NCBI RefSeq assembly: GCF_030704305.1
Contig: NZ_CP131935.1
Location: forward strand, 4,092,001-4,156,000
Origin: Massilia sp. R2A-15
GTDB taxonomy: Bacteria; Pseudomonadota; Gammaproteobacteria; Burkholderiales; Burkholderiaceae_D
Reading direction: 5' to 3'
DNA length: 64,000 nt
Under the pieces are notes generated by a model. The model made no database searches. It was not told where the DNA came from and saw nothing but the letters and a program-made list of their open reading frames with translations. A program made the position numbers and the translations under genes. Of this stretch, positions 35,545-48,522 are shown one piece after another. The stretch's first letter is position 1. Every line of letters begins with the position of its first letter.

Positions 35545-35556
35545 CTCTTATAACTA

Positions 35557-35672
35557 GCCTGACGATAACCTACTTTCACACTGGTTGCAGCACTATCATC
35601 GGCGTAATCTCGTTTCACGGTCCTGTTCGGGATGGGAAGGGGTGGTACCGAGTTACTATGGTCATCAGGCAT
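35557..35672 (-). rRNA. rrf: 5S rRNA, rrn3
   Basis: A 116-base 5S rRNA, same sequence as the other copies. Confidence 0.95.
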
Positions 35673-35803
35673 AACTTGTACAGGCCTTGCTCCCGATTGG
35701 GCAGCAATTCCTAGAATCTGGAAGAAGTAAGTTTCGTATTACTGGGTAATGAGTATGAATCAGAACATGCAACAGCGCCGTTCTTCTTATCTCTGCACCT
35801 GTT

Positions 35804-38689
<2,886 letters not shown>

Positions 38690-38829
38690 ACGTTAACCTC
38701 TCAGCCGACTAAGCCGAAAGACGTTACAGAGATAAGAAAGTACAGCGTTGTTGCTTGTTTTGATACATACAATCATTACCCTGCCAAACCGTTTTCACGG
38801 ATTGACATAAAACTTTACTTCTTCCAGAT

Positions 38830-38839
38830 TGTTAAAGAA
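38830..38839 (-). promoter_or_regulatory. boxA antitermination element, rrn3 spacer
   Basis: Minus-strand TTCTTTAACA in the tRNA-Ala to 23S spacer. Confidence 0.7.
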
Positions 38840-38923
38840 CGAAACAGCATTGACCTCTAAAAGGCCAAACCTAAATCGCAACCAGGAACTGGCTGACTTA
38901 CGTTTGGTATTTCAAGAGTAGAG

Positions 38924-38999
38924 TGGTGGAGGATGACGGGATCGAACCGACGACCCCCTGCTTGCAAAGCAGGTGCTCTCCCAGCTGAGCTAATCCCCC
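38924..38999 (-). tRNA. tRNA-Ala (anticodon TGC)
   Basis: Same 76-base gene with encoded CCA as in rrn1 and rrn2. Confidence 0.97.
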
Positions 39000-39018
39000 C
39001 AAGGGTAATACAGTAGAC

Positions 39019-39095
39019 TGGTAGGGCTGGTTGGACTCGAACCAACGACCCCCGCGTTATCAACACGGTGCTCTAACCAGCTGAGCTACAGCCCC
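39019..39095 (-). tRNA. tRNA-Ile (anticodon GAT)
   Basis: Same 77-base gene with encoded CCA. The 19-base gap to tRNA-Ala and the stretch toward 16S differ from the other operons. Confidence 0.97.
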
Positions 39096-39173
39096 AAATG
39101 CTGTTCTTTATCTTTATTAACAGTCGATAAGAGTGGACGCTCAATGAATCGGCATCTCTGCCTGGTGCAACTC

Positions 39174-40708
<1,535 letters not shown>

Positions 40709-40871
40709 CTCTGTTTAATGTCGTTTCCGACAGTCGCTCACTCAAAATACTGACAGGCCACTACTTTCGTAGCGCCTATATTTCTTTTTTGTGAACATTT
40801 GATAATTTAAGTATTCAGTGACCGAAGTCACTGGCACCTTCATCAAACGCCCACACTTATCGACTGTTAAT

Positions 40872-40881
40872 TGTTAAAGAA
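40872..40881 (-). promoter_or_regulatory. boxA antitermination element, rrn3 leader
   Basis: Minus-strand TTCTTTAACA in the 16S leader. Confidence 0.72.
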
Positions 40882-41061
40882 CTTGTTCGGTACTGCTTGC
40901 GGCTTGTTGACAAAGCGTTTTGTTTGTCAGCCGCGAAGAAGAAAGAGTATGAAGCGTTTCGCTCATTCCGTCAACTTCTTTTTGTTTCGCGCCGTTAAGG
41001 CACTCCCCGATGAATCTTTCGCAACTCGTTGATTCGGTGCATCTTTTTCAGCGGGAGACGA

Positions 41062-41091
41062 ACTATAGCAAACGCCTGTCGAGCTTGGCAA
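41062..41091 (-). promoter_or_regulatory. rrn3 promoter
   Basis: Minus strand: TTGCCA, 18-base spacer, TATAGT. It is divergent from the radical SAM gene, whose ATG is about 75 bases to the right. Confidence 0.82.
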
Positions 41092-41165
41092 GTGAGTTTG
41101 TGACATTTCGCGAGAAATGGGGGCCGTGGGCGTAAAATGGCGGCTTTTCCGCCACACGCAGCCTC

Positions 41166-42635
41166 ATGACGATCATTCTTTCCACGCTCAACGCCCGCTA
41201 CGCCCACGCTTCGCTGGGACTGCGCTATCTATTAGCGAACATGGGAGCGCTGCAGGCGCAGACCAGCATCCAGGAGTTCGTCATCGGCGCGAAGACCACT
41301 GAGATCGTCGAACGCCTGCTCGCGCGCCAGCCGAAAGTGATCGGTTTCGGTATCTATATATGGAACGTCGAGGAAACCACCCGCGTGGTGGCAATGCTCA
41401 AGCGCGTGGCGCCCCAGGTCGTCATCGTGCTGGGCGGCCCGGAGGTGTCGCATGAGAGCGGCGAACAGGAGATCGTGAAGCTGGCCGACTACCTGGTCAC
41501 TGGCTGGGGCGACGTGACTTTCCCCAGACTGTGCGGCGAAATCCTCGGCGGGCCCAAGCCACTGATGAAGATCCACGCGGGCGTGCAGCCGCCAATGGCC
41601 GAGATCAAGATGCCCTACTCGCTGTACACCGACCACGACATCGCGCACCGCACTCTATATGTAGAGGCCTCGCGCGGCTGTCCGTTCAAGTGCGAGTTCT
41701 GCCTGTCGGCGCTGGACAAGACCGCCTGGCCATTCGCGCTCGACACCTTCCTGGGCGAGCTGGAAGCACTGCACGCGCGCGGCGCGCGGCTGTTCAAGTT
41801 CGTCGACCGCACCTTCAACCTGAATATCAAGACCAGCCTGAAGATCATGCAGTTCTTCCTCGATAAGCTGGCGGCGAAACCGGACGATCCGGTCTACGCG
41901 CACTTCGAACTGGTGCCCGACCACCTGCCGGACGCGCTGAAGGACACCATCGCCAAGTTCCCGCCAGGCGCGCTGCAGTTCGAAATCGGCATCCAGAGCT
42001 TCAATCCGGAGGTGCAGGCGCTGGTGAGCCGCAAGCAGGACAACGCCAAGGCGGCCGACAACATCCGCTGGCTGTGCGAGCAGTCCAACGCGCACCTGCA
42101 CGTGGACCTGATCGCCGGCCTGCCCGGCGAGGACGTGGCCAGTTTCGCGCGCGGCTTCGACCAGCTGGTGGCGCTCAAGCCGCACGAGATCCAGTTCGGC
42201 ATCCTCAAGCGCCTGCGCGGCACTCCGATCATCCGCCACACCGAGGCGTTCGGCATGGTATTCGATCCCTACCCGCCTTACACGATCCTGGCGACGAACA
42301 CGATCGACTTCGCCACCATGCTGCGGCTGGTGCGCTTCGCGCGCTACTGGGATCTGGTCGCCAACTCGGGACGCTTCGTCAATACGATCAATACGATGCT
42401 GGGGGACGCGCCGTTCGCCAACTTCATGGCCTTCTCCGACTGGATCTACGGGAAGACCGATGCGACCCACCGCATCGCGCTCGATCGCCTCGCCGCGCTG
42501 GTGGCGCAATGGCTGCAGGTGCGCGGCATGAGCAAGGAGGCCGCGGCCGCGCTGGTCGCCAGCGACATCGCGCCGGCCGAAAAACACAAGCCGGCGGCCG
42601 CCCCGCAGCGCCAGGTGCGCCATCTCGCCGCATGA
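41166..42635 (+). CDS. B12-binding domain radical SAM protein
   Basis: A 489-residue radical SAM enzyme. The N-terminal 130 residues or so form a cobalamin-binding-like Rossmann domain (VIGFGIYIW, VVIVLGGPEVS). The radical SAM cluster motif is C172-PFK-C176-EF-C179, within YVEASRGCPFKCEFC. The TIM-barrel part continues to about residue 370, with GIQSFNPE and DLIAGLPGED. A C-terminal DUF4080-like region follows. The classical B12 ligand motif DxHxxG is not evident, so cobalamin use is uncertain. The substrate is unknown; relatives act in methylation or ring-forming reactions. It is divergent from rrn3 and the gap has no other feature. Confidence 0.87.
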   Translation: MTIILSTLNARYAHASLGLRYLLANMGALQAQTSIQEFVIGAKTTEIVERLLARQPKVIGFGIYIWNVEETTRVVAMLKRVAPQVVIVLGGPEVSHESGEQEIVKLADYLVTGWGDVTFPRLCGEILGGPKPLMKIHAGVQPPMAEIKMPYSLYTDHDIAHRTLYVEASRGCPFKCEFCLSALDKTAWPFALDTFLGELEALHARGARLFKFVDRTFNLNIKTSLKIMQFFLDKLAAKPDDPVYAHFELVPDHLPDALKDTIAKFPPGALQFEIGIQSFNPEVQALVSRKQDNAKAADNIRWLCEQSNAHLHVDLIAGLPGEDVASFARGFDQLVALKPHEIQFGILKRLRGTPIIRHTEAFGMVFDPYPPYTILATNTIDFATMLRLVRFARYWDLVANSGRFVNTINTMLGDAPFANFMAFSDWIYGKTDATHRIALDRLAALVAQWLQVRGMSKEAAAALVASDIAPAEKHKPAAAPQRQVRHLAA

Positions 42636-42689
42636 GCGCGCTACAGAACACCTGTGGCGGATGCCGTCAAAGTCTTTTACACTGGCGCA

Positions 42690-43823
42690 ATGCCAATTGA
42701 AAATGCGCCAACCTTAACCCACCACCATGCCGACAGCAGCGGAACCGAAGCTGTCGTGGCATCCGGTATATGGCAGGTGCACGCGCTGGGCGACCGCGGC
42801 GCGATCAAGGAGATCAGCAAGACGCTGGCTTCGTTCAAAGGCAGGCAGCTCGGATGGGACTTGACCGGCATCGACCGGATCGACCATATCGGCGCGCAGA
42901 TGTTCTGGAACGCTTGGGACAAGCAGCGGCCCGCCGAACTGAAACTGGCGCCGAAGCAGGAGGAGCTGTTCAAGCGCATCGAAGAATCGAGCAAGGCCGC
43001 CGTGCCGCCGGCGCGCGCGCACCGCCTGAACTGGGTGATGAAGCTCGGCTTCGCGATCCTGACCTTCTTCGAGCATTTGAAAGGCTTCATCAAGCTGATA
43101 GGTCAGGTGGTGCAGGACATGTGGCGCTTCGCGCGCAATCCGCGCACCGGCCCGTGGCTGGAGATTTCGGCGAACGTGTTCCATGCCGGCTTCCAGGCGC
43201 TGGGCATCACCGCGCTGGTCGGCTTCCTGATCGGGATCGTGCTGTCCTACCTGTCGGCGCAGCAGCTGCGCACCTTCGGCGGCGACATGTACCTGGTGAA
43301 CATCCTGGGCATGAGCGTGATTCGCGAACTGGGGCCGCTGCTGGCGGCGATCCTGGTGGCCGGCCGCTCCGGCTCGTCGATCACCGCGCAGCTGGGCGTG
43401 ATGCGCGTGACCGAAGAACTCGACGCGATGCTGGTGATGGGGATCTCGCACGGCTTCCGCTTGATCATGCCGAAGGTGGTCGCGCTGGCGATCTCGATGC
43501 CGCTGCTGGTGGTGTGGACCGACACCATGGCGCTGTTGGGCGGCATGGTCTCGGCGAAGATCGAGCTGAACCTGTCGGCGCGCTATTTCATCCAGAAGCT
43601 GCCGGACGCGGTCCCCTTCATTAACTACATCATCGGCCTGCTCAAGGGCTGCGTGTTCGGCATGCTGATCGCGCTGGTGTCGTGCCACTTCGGCCTGCGC
43701 ATCAAGCCGAACACCGAGAGCCTCGGGCGCGGCACGACGACCTCGGTGGTCACGGCGATCACGGTGGTGATCCTGGCCGACGCGGTATTCGCGATCATCT
43801 TCAGCGGCGTGGGGTTCTTCTGA
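42690..43823 (+). CDS. mlaE: MlaE-type lipid ABC permease with N-terminal STAS domain
   Basis: A 377-residue inner membrane permease of the Mla/MCE phospholipid transport system. Residues about 20-110 look like a STAS domain (WDLTGIDRIDHIGAQMFWNAW), the role played by the separate MlaB protein in E. coli. The remainder is a MlaE permease with about five to six transmembrane helices and the conserved IRELGPLLAAILVAGRSGSSITAQLG and EELDAMLVMGI segments. The ATG at 42690 is preferred over a GTG-type extension to 42654. It is the first gene of a tight five-gene run: its stop overlaps the mlaF start. Confidence 0.9.
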   Translation: MPIENAPTLTHHHADSSGTEAVVASGIWQVHALGDRGAIKEISKTLASFKGRQLGWDLTGIDRIDHIGAQMFWNAWDKQRPAELKLAPKQEELFKRIEESSKAAVPPARAHRLNWVMKLGFAILTFFEHLKGFIKLIGQVVQDMWRFARNPRTGPWLEISANVFHAGFQALGITALVGFLIGIVLSYLSAQQLRTFGGDMYLVNILGMSVIRELGPLLAAILVAGRSGSSITAQLGVMRVTEELDAMLVMGISHGFRLIMPKVVALAISMPLLVVWTDTMALLGGMVSAKIELNLSARYFIQKLPDAVPFINYIIGLLKGCVFGMLIALVSCHFGLRIKPNTESLGRGTTTSVVTAITVVILADAVFAIIFSGVGFF

Positions 43824-44692
43824 TGGAAGAGACCAAGCCACAGCGCGAAGCGCCGCGCCTGGTCCTGAAGCCGGACGAGGATGTCGGCCCCCCGGTGGTC
43901 GAAATCGACGGCCTGTGGACCAAGTTCGGCAAGACGGTGGTGCACCAGGACCTGAACCTGGAGATCTACGCCGGCGAGATCCTGTCGATCGTGGGCGGCT
44001 CGGGCACCGGAAAAACGGTGCTGCTGCGCCAGATGCTGGGCCTGGAGCATCCGGCGCGCGGCACGGTGAAGGTGTTCGGCGAAGACATCAGCGCGGCCGA
44101 CGCCGACCAGCTGCGGCGCATGCGCAACCACTGGGGCATGCTGTTCCAGCAGGGCGCGCTGTATTCGGCGCTGACGGTGTTCGAAAACATCGCCCAGCCG
44201 ATGCGCGAACTGCGCGCGCTGCCCGAAGACGTGATCCACGACGCGGTGCTGCTGAAGATGAACATGGTGGGGCTCGGGGTCGAGCACGCCAACAAGATGC
44301 CGTCGGACCTGTCGGGCGGGATGGTCAAGCGCGCCTCTCTGGCGCGCGCGCTGGCGCTCGAGCCGCAGCTGCTGTTCCTCGACGAGCCGACGGCGGGCCT
44401 GGACCCCGACCTGTCGGACGCCTTCGTCGCGCTGATCCACTCGCTGCACCGCGAGCTGGGCCTGACGGTGGTGATGGTCACGCACGACCTGGACACACTG
44501 TTCGCGCTGTCCACGCGGATCGCTGTGCTGGCGGAAAAACACGTGATCGCGCTGGGGCCGTCGCGCGAAGTGCTGAAGGTGGACCATCCCTTCATCAAAC
44601 AATTCTTCCTTGGCGCGCGCGGACAGCGCGCCCTCGAGGTGCTCGACGAGCATGACCAGGAAGTGCAGCAAGCGAAAGAATCGGAGAACTAA
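43823..44692 (+). CDS. mlaF: MlaF-type lipid ABC transporter ATPase
   Basis: A 289-residue ATPase driving the MCE lipid transporter. It has Walker A GGSGTGKT, signature LSGGMVKRASLARAL, Walker B LLFLDEPTAGLD and an H-loop in VTHDLDTLF. The ATG shares a base with the mlaE stop (TGATG), so translation is coupled. The C-terminal tail (VLDEHDQEVQQAKESEN) is charged. Phospholipid traffic between inner and outer membranes is the expected role. Confidence 0.92.
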   Translation: MEETKPQREAPRLVLKPDEDVGPPVVEIDGLWTKFGKTVVHQDLNLEIYAGEILSIVGGSGTGKTVLLRQMLGLEHPARGTVKVFGEDISAADADQLRRMRNHWGMLFQQGALYSALTVFENIAQPMRELRALPEDVIHDAVLLKMNMVGLGVEHANKMPSDLSGGMVKRASLARALALEPQLLFLDEPTAGLDPDLSDAFVALIHSLHRELGLTVVMVTHDLDTLFALSTRIAVLAEKHVIALGPSREVLKVDHPFIKQFFLGARGQRALEVLDEHDQEVQQAKESEN

Positions 44693-44695
44693 TAT

Positions 44696-45655
44696 ATGGA
44701 AAACAGATCGCACGCCCTGATGACCGGGTTCTTCACCGTCGCGCTCTTGATCGCGGCGGTGCTGGCCGGGATCTGGTTCAACCGCGACCGCACCGAGCGG
44801 GTGCCGTATGTAATCGCCACCACCGAATCGATTCCCGGCCTGAACCCGCAGGCGGCGGTGCGCTACCGCGGCCTGGAAGTGGGCCGGGTCGACGACATCA
44901 ATTTCAACCCCGCAGTCGCCGGGCAGATCGTGATCCGCCTCTCGGTCGACCCGGAGACGCCGATCACGAAGACCACGTTCGCCATGCTGGGCTACCAGGG
45001 CGTCACCGGCATCGCCTTCATCCAGCTCGACGACGAGAAGACTGGTTCGCCGCTGCTCAAGAGCGACAAGAATCATCTCGCCGCGATCCCGCTGCGCCCG
45101 GGCCTGCTGGACCAGCTGGAAAAGCGCGGCTTGGCGATCCTCGACAAGACCGAGAAGATCACTACCAAGATCGACGGCATGCTGACGGAAGAAAACCAGC
45201 AGAAGATAGTCGGCGCCTTTGAAAAGGTCGGCAAGACGGCCGATGCCTTCGCCGAGATTCCGAAGCAGCTCGAGCCGACCATCAAACGCATGCCGGAGCT
45301 GACGGCGAAGGCCGAACAGAGCATGGCTTCGTTCAACGAGCTGTCGGCCAGCGCCAACAAGGCGATCAAGAATTACGACCACCTGGCCACCACGCTGCAG
45401 GCGCCGAACGGCCCGATCACGCGCCTGACCGAGACCATCGACCGCGTCGGCGGCTCGCTGGAGGGCGTCACCCGCGACCTCGAACTGGAGACGCTGCCGC
45501 ACGTGGTGTCGATGACGGACGAAGCGAAGACCTCGCTGCGCGCCGTCAAGCGCACCGCCAACGCGCTGTCGGACCGTCCGCAAGGCCTCATCTTCGGCAA
45601 TGGCGCGGCCACTCCGGGTCCTGGCGAGCCAGGCTTCGTCGCACCGACCAAATAA
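44696..45655 (+). CDS. mlaD: MCE-domain lipid-binding protein (MlaD-like)
   Basis: A 319-residue periplasmic protein anchored by one N-terminal helix (GFFTVALLIAAVLAGIWF). A single MCE domain covers about residues 38-120 (IPGLNPQAAVRYRGLEVGRVDDI, TPITKTTFAMLGYQGVTG). A helical tail of about 200 residues follows, which is longer than E. coli MlaD (about 183 residues in total) and more like proteins whose tails form a needle or channel across the periplasm. It lies three bases after mlaF. Confidence 0.9.
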   Translation: MENRSHALMTGFFTVALLIAAVLAGIWFNRDRTERVPYVIATTESIPGLNPQAAVRYRGLEVGRVDDINFNPAVAGQIVIRLSVDPETPITKTTFAMLGYQGVTGIAFIQLDDEKTGSPLLKSDKNHLAAIPLRPGLLDQLEKRGLAILDKTEKITTKIDGMLTEENQQKIVGAFEKVGKTADAFAEIPKQLEPTIKRMPELTAKAEQSMASFNELSASANKAIKNYDHLATTLQAPNGPITRLTETIDRVGGSLEGVTRDLELETLPHVVSMTDEAKTSLRAVKRTANALSDRPQGLIFGNGAATPGPGEPGFVAPTK

Positions 45656-45663
45656 GGATAACC

Positions 45664-46290
45664 ATGAACCAGACCACGACACGCTTGATGATGGCCGCCT
45701 TGGTGGCCGGCGCCGCGCTGCTGGCCGGCTGCGCCTCCGGCGGCAAGAGCCCGGCGAACAACGCCCTGTACGACTTCGGCCCGGCCGCCAATCCGGTCGC
45801 CGCCAGTGGGGCCGCGCAGACGGTGCCGGCGGTGGTGGTCACCGACGTCACCGGCAACCCCGCGTTCGACACCGAGCGCATGTTCTATCGCCTGAACTAC
45901 GCCGACGCGCTGCAGGCGCGCCCGTACGCCAACAGCCGCTGGAGCGCCACGCCGCTGCAGCTGCTCACCCAGCGCTTCAAGTCGCGCCTGGCGCAGACCG
46001 GCATGAAAGTGCTGTCCGCGACCGACGCCTCGGCCGGCATTCCGCTGCTGCGCATCGACGTCGACGACTTCACCCACAGCTTCGACAGCACCACCGCGAG
46101 CTATGGCCAGCTGGTGCTGCGCGCGTCGCTGTTCCAGGGCCACACGCTGGTCGACCAGCGCACCTTCAGCCGCAGGGTCAGCGCGAGCAGCGCCGATGCC
46201 GGCGGCGGCGCGCGCGCGCTGGCGCAGGCCACCGACGCGGTGGCGGCCGACATGGCCGCGTGGCTGGCCAGCGCCAGGCTGCCCAAATAA
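45664..46290 (+). CDS. ABC-type transport auxiliary lipoprotein (PqiC-like)
   Basis: A 208-residue lipoprotein with signal ending ALLAGC (lipid cysteine about residue 21). The body (RMFYRLNYADALQARPYANSRW, LRIDVDDFTH, QRTFSRRVSA) matches the auxiliary lipoprotein family of MCE transporters, related to PqiC. It probably sits in the outer membrane and receives the far end of the MCE complex. It lies eight bases after the MCE gene. E. coli Mla has MlaC and MlaA here instead, so the operon is a Mla/Pqi-like mix. Confidence 0.85.
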   Translation: MNQTTTRLMMAALVAGAALLAGCASGGKSPANNALYDFGPAANPVAASGAAQTVPAVVVTDVTGNPAFDTERMFYRLNYADALQARPYANSRWSATPLQLLTQRFKSRLAQTGMKVLSATDASAGIPLLRIDVDDFTHSFDSTTASYGQLVLRASLFQGHTLVDQRTFSRRVSASSADAGGGARALAQATDAVAADMAAWLASARLPK

Positions 46291-47420
46291 TGATCCAGGC
46301 GGCAGGCCAGCAGGAGCGGCGCAAGGGATCGCCGATGGCGCGGGCGGCCCTGCTCGCGTATCTGCTGCTGATCGTCTACGCCAGCTGGTTCCCGTTCACC
46401 GGGTGGCGCAGCACCGGGCTGTCGCCCTTCGCCTTCCTGACGCTGGCGCCGCCGCGCTACTGGACCGTGTTCGACGTGGCCGTCAACGTGGTCGGCTACA
46501 TCCCCCTCGGGATGCTGATCGTGCCGTCGCTCAATCCGCGCCTGCGCGGCCTGTGGGCGGTGCTGACCACCGCGCTGATCGGCGTGCTGGTGTCGGGCAC
46601 GATGGAGGCGGTGCAGACCTACCTGCCAAGCCGGGTGCCGTCCAACCTCGACTTCGTCACCAACTCGCTGGGCTGCCTGCTCGGCGCCTTCATCGGCGCG
46701 GCCGGCGCGCGCAACTACCTCAACGAAAGCCGCCTGTACCAGGTGCGCCGCGCGTGGTTCGCGCCGCACGCCAGCCAGGGCCTGGTGCTGCTGGCCCTGT
46801 GGCCGCTGGCGCAGATCTACCCGCAGGGCTACCTGTTCGGCCTCGGCCAGATCCTGCCGATCCTGTCCGAATGGCTGTCCGCTTGGCTCGACACAAGCAT
46901 AGACCTGGTGGCGATGCTGCACCCGGGCGCGGCGATGAGCGTGGAGCAGTACTGGCTGTCGGAGACCATCATCACCGCCTGCGGCATGACCGGCGCCGTG
47001 CTGGCGATGCTGTGCCTGTTGCGCCGCGGCGCGCCGCGCACCTTGCTGATGATGCTGATGATCGTGGCGGCGCTGGTGGTCAAGACGCTGGCGACCTCGC
47101 TGCTGTTCACGCCCGACAACGCCTGGGTATGGATCACGCCCGGCGCCCAGGGCGGTTTCCTGATCGGCCTGATCATGCTGGCCGGCCTGGCGTTCGCGCC
47201 GCAGGTGGCGCAGCGGCGGCTGGCTATCGTCACTCTCCTGCTGAGCTTGGTGGTAGTGAACACCATTCCGGCCAACCCGTATTTCGTCGAGACCCTCCAA
47301 GGGTGGGTGCAGGGAAAATTCCTCAACTTCAATGGCGCGGCCCAGTTTTTATCGCTGGCATGGCCGTTTTTTGCCCTCTGGTACCTGCTGCTGCCCTCGC
47401 ACCGCCTCAATCGCCAGTGA
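46290..47420 (+). CDS. VanZ-like multi-spanning membrane protein
   Basis: A 376-residue membrane protein with a VanZ-like N-terminal half (YASWFPFTGWR, DVAVNVVGYIPLGMLIVP, SGTMEAVQTYLPSRVPSNLDFVTNSLG) and several further helices. The start codon overlaps the stop of the lipoprotein gene (TAATG), so it is probably co-translated with the MCE operon. VanZ proteins give teicoplanin resistance in Gram-positives, but their molecular activity is unknown. A role in envelope lipid or glycan handling is an inference from context only. Confidence 0.85.
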   Translation: MIQAAGQQERRKGSPMARAALLAYLLLIVYASWFPFTGWRSTGLSPFAFLTLAPPRYWTVFDVAVNVVGYIPLGMLIVPSLNPRLRGLWAVLTTALIGVLVSGTMEAVQTYLPSRVPSNLDFVTNSLGCLLGAFIGAAGARNYLNESRLYQVRRAWFAPHASQGLVLLALWPLAQIYPQGYLFGLGQILPILSEWLSAWLDTSIDLVAMLHPGAAMSVEQYWLSETIITACGMTGAVLAMLCLLRRGAPRTLLMMLMIVAALVVKTLATSLLFTPDNAWVWITPGAQGGFLIGLIMLAGLAFAPQVAQRRLAIVTLLLSLVVVNTIPANPYFVETLQGWVQGKFLNFNGAAQFLSLAWPFFALWYLLLPSHRLNRQ

Positions 47421-47467
47421 TAGCGGGTATCATTGCAGGCGCATTTCCCCCATTGCGAAAGAATTCC

Positions 47468-47785
47468 ATGAGCGACAAACCATTTTTCGAAAAGCATGTC
47501 TTTTTTTGCACGAACCTGCGCGATGACGGCCGCGAGTCCTGCGGCGAACGCGGCGCCCAGGCCGCGCAGAAGCACTGCAAGTCGCGCATCAAGAAGCTCG
47601 GACTGAACGGCCCCGGCAAGATCCGCATCAACAATGCCGGCTGCCTCGACCGTTGCGAAGAAGGCCCGGTGCTGGTCGTGTATCCCGAAGGAACCTGGTA
47701 CACCTACGTCGACAACAGCGACATCGATGAAATCGTCGACAGCCACTTGGTCGGCGGCAAAGTCGTCGAACGCCTCAAAATCTGA
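47468..47785 (+). CDS. Thioredoxin-like [2Fe-2S] ferredoxin
   Basis: A 105-residue electron carrier of the thioredoxin-fold ferredoxin family. Cluster ligands are likely Cys14, Cys25, Cys59 and Cys63 (HVFFC, RESC, NNAGCLDRC); Cys37 is an extra cysteine. The C-terminal GTWYTYVDNSDIDEIVDSHL is typical of the family. The ATG at 47468 fits the conserved start; the frame is open far upstream, but that part overlaps the VanZ-like gene in another phase. It lies 16 bases before the next hydrolase. Electron partners are unknown. Confidence 0.9.
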   Translation: MSDKPFFEKHVFFCTNLRDDGRESCGERGAQAAQKHCKSRIKKLGLNGPGKIRINNAGCLDRCEEGPVLVVYPEGTWYTYVDNSDIDEIVDSHLVGGKVVERLKI

Positions 47786-47801
47786 ACCACCGTTACTGAA
47801 C

Positions 47802-48431
47802 ATGAACCGACACGAAAAATTCACCCTGACCGGCGGCGCCGGCAACATGCAATGCGTGCTGATGCTGCCGGGCGAAGACGCGCCGCGCGGCATCGCGCTG
47901 GTGGCCCACCCGCACCCGCTGTATGGCGGCACCATGGACAACAAGGTCGCGCAGACGCTGGCGCGCACCTTTGTCGGCCTGGGCTATGCGACGGCGCTGT
48001 TCAACTTCCGCGGCGTCGGCACGTCCGAAGGCGTGCACGACCACGGCCACGGCGAGACCGACGACATGCAGGTGATGCTCGAGCACATGCGCGCGCGCTT
48101 CCCCGGCCTGCCGGTCGCGCTCTCGGGCTTCTCGTTCGGCACGTTTGTCCAGGCCCAGCTGCAGCAGCGCCTGATCGCCGCCGGCCAGCCGGCCGAGCGC
48201 CTGGTGCTGGTCGGCGCGGCCGCCGGCAAGTGGGCGATGCCCGAGGTGCCGGCCGACACCATCCTGATCCACGGCGAATCCGACGACACCATCCCGCTGG
48301 CCGACGTGTTCGAGTGGGCGCGGCCGCAGGACATCCCGGTGATCGTGATCCCCGGCGCCGACCACTTCTTCCACCGCAAGCTCGGCCACATCAAGAATCT
48401 TGTAACACAAATGTGGCGTCGCCCGGATTGA
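47802..48431 (+). CDS. Alpha/beta hydrolase (dienelactone hydrolase-like)
   Basis: A 209-residue cytoplasmic alpha/beta hydrolase. It has HPHPLYGGTMDNKV near the N-terminus, the nucleophile elbow GFSFG and the catalytic histidine in PGADHFFHRKLG. It resembles the short hydrolase family often annotated CocE/NonD-like or DUF3089-like in betaproteobacteria. No signal is seen. It is close behind the ferredoxin and probably co-transcribed. Substrate unknown. Confidence 0.87.
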   Translation: MNRHEKFTLTGGAGNMQCVLMLPGEDAPRGIALVAHPHPLYGGTMDNKVAQTLARTFVGLGYATALFNFRGVGTSEGVHDHGHGETDDMQVMLEHMRARFPGLPVALSGFSFGTFVQAQLQQRLIAAGQPAERLVLVGAAAGKWAMPEVPADTILIHGESDDTIPLADVFEWARPQDIPVIVIPGADHFFHRKLGHIKNLVTQMWRRPD

Positions 48432-48522
48432 GCAGGGCGGGCGCTATAATTAGTTTCTTCTTTTTCGGCAATGTCTTGCGGCATTGCCTGCGCATTTCAC
48501 CTTTACTAAGACCTTGATTCCC

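Noticed and set aside
45600..46289. Extension of the VanZ-like frame upstream to 45600.
   Set aside because: Overlaps the auxiliary lipoprotein in another phase and is Arg/Gly-rich; the TAATG start is typical.
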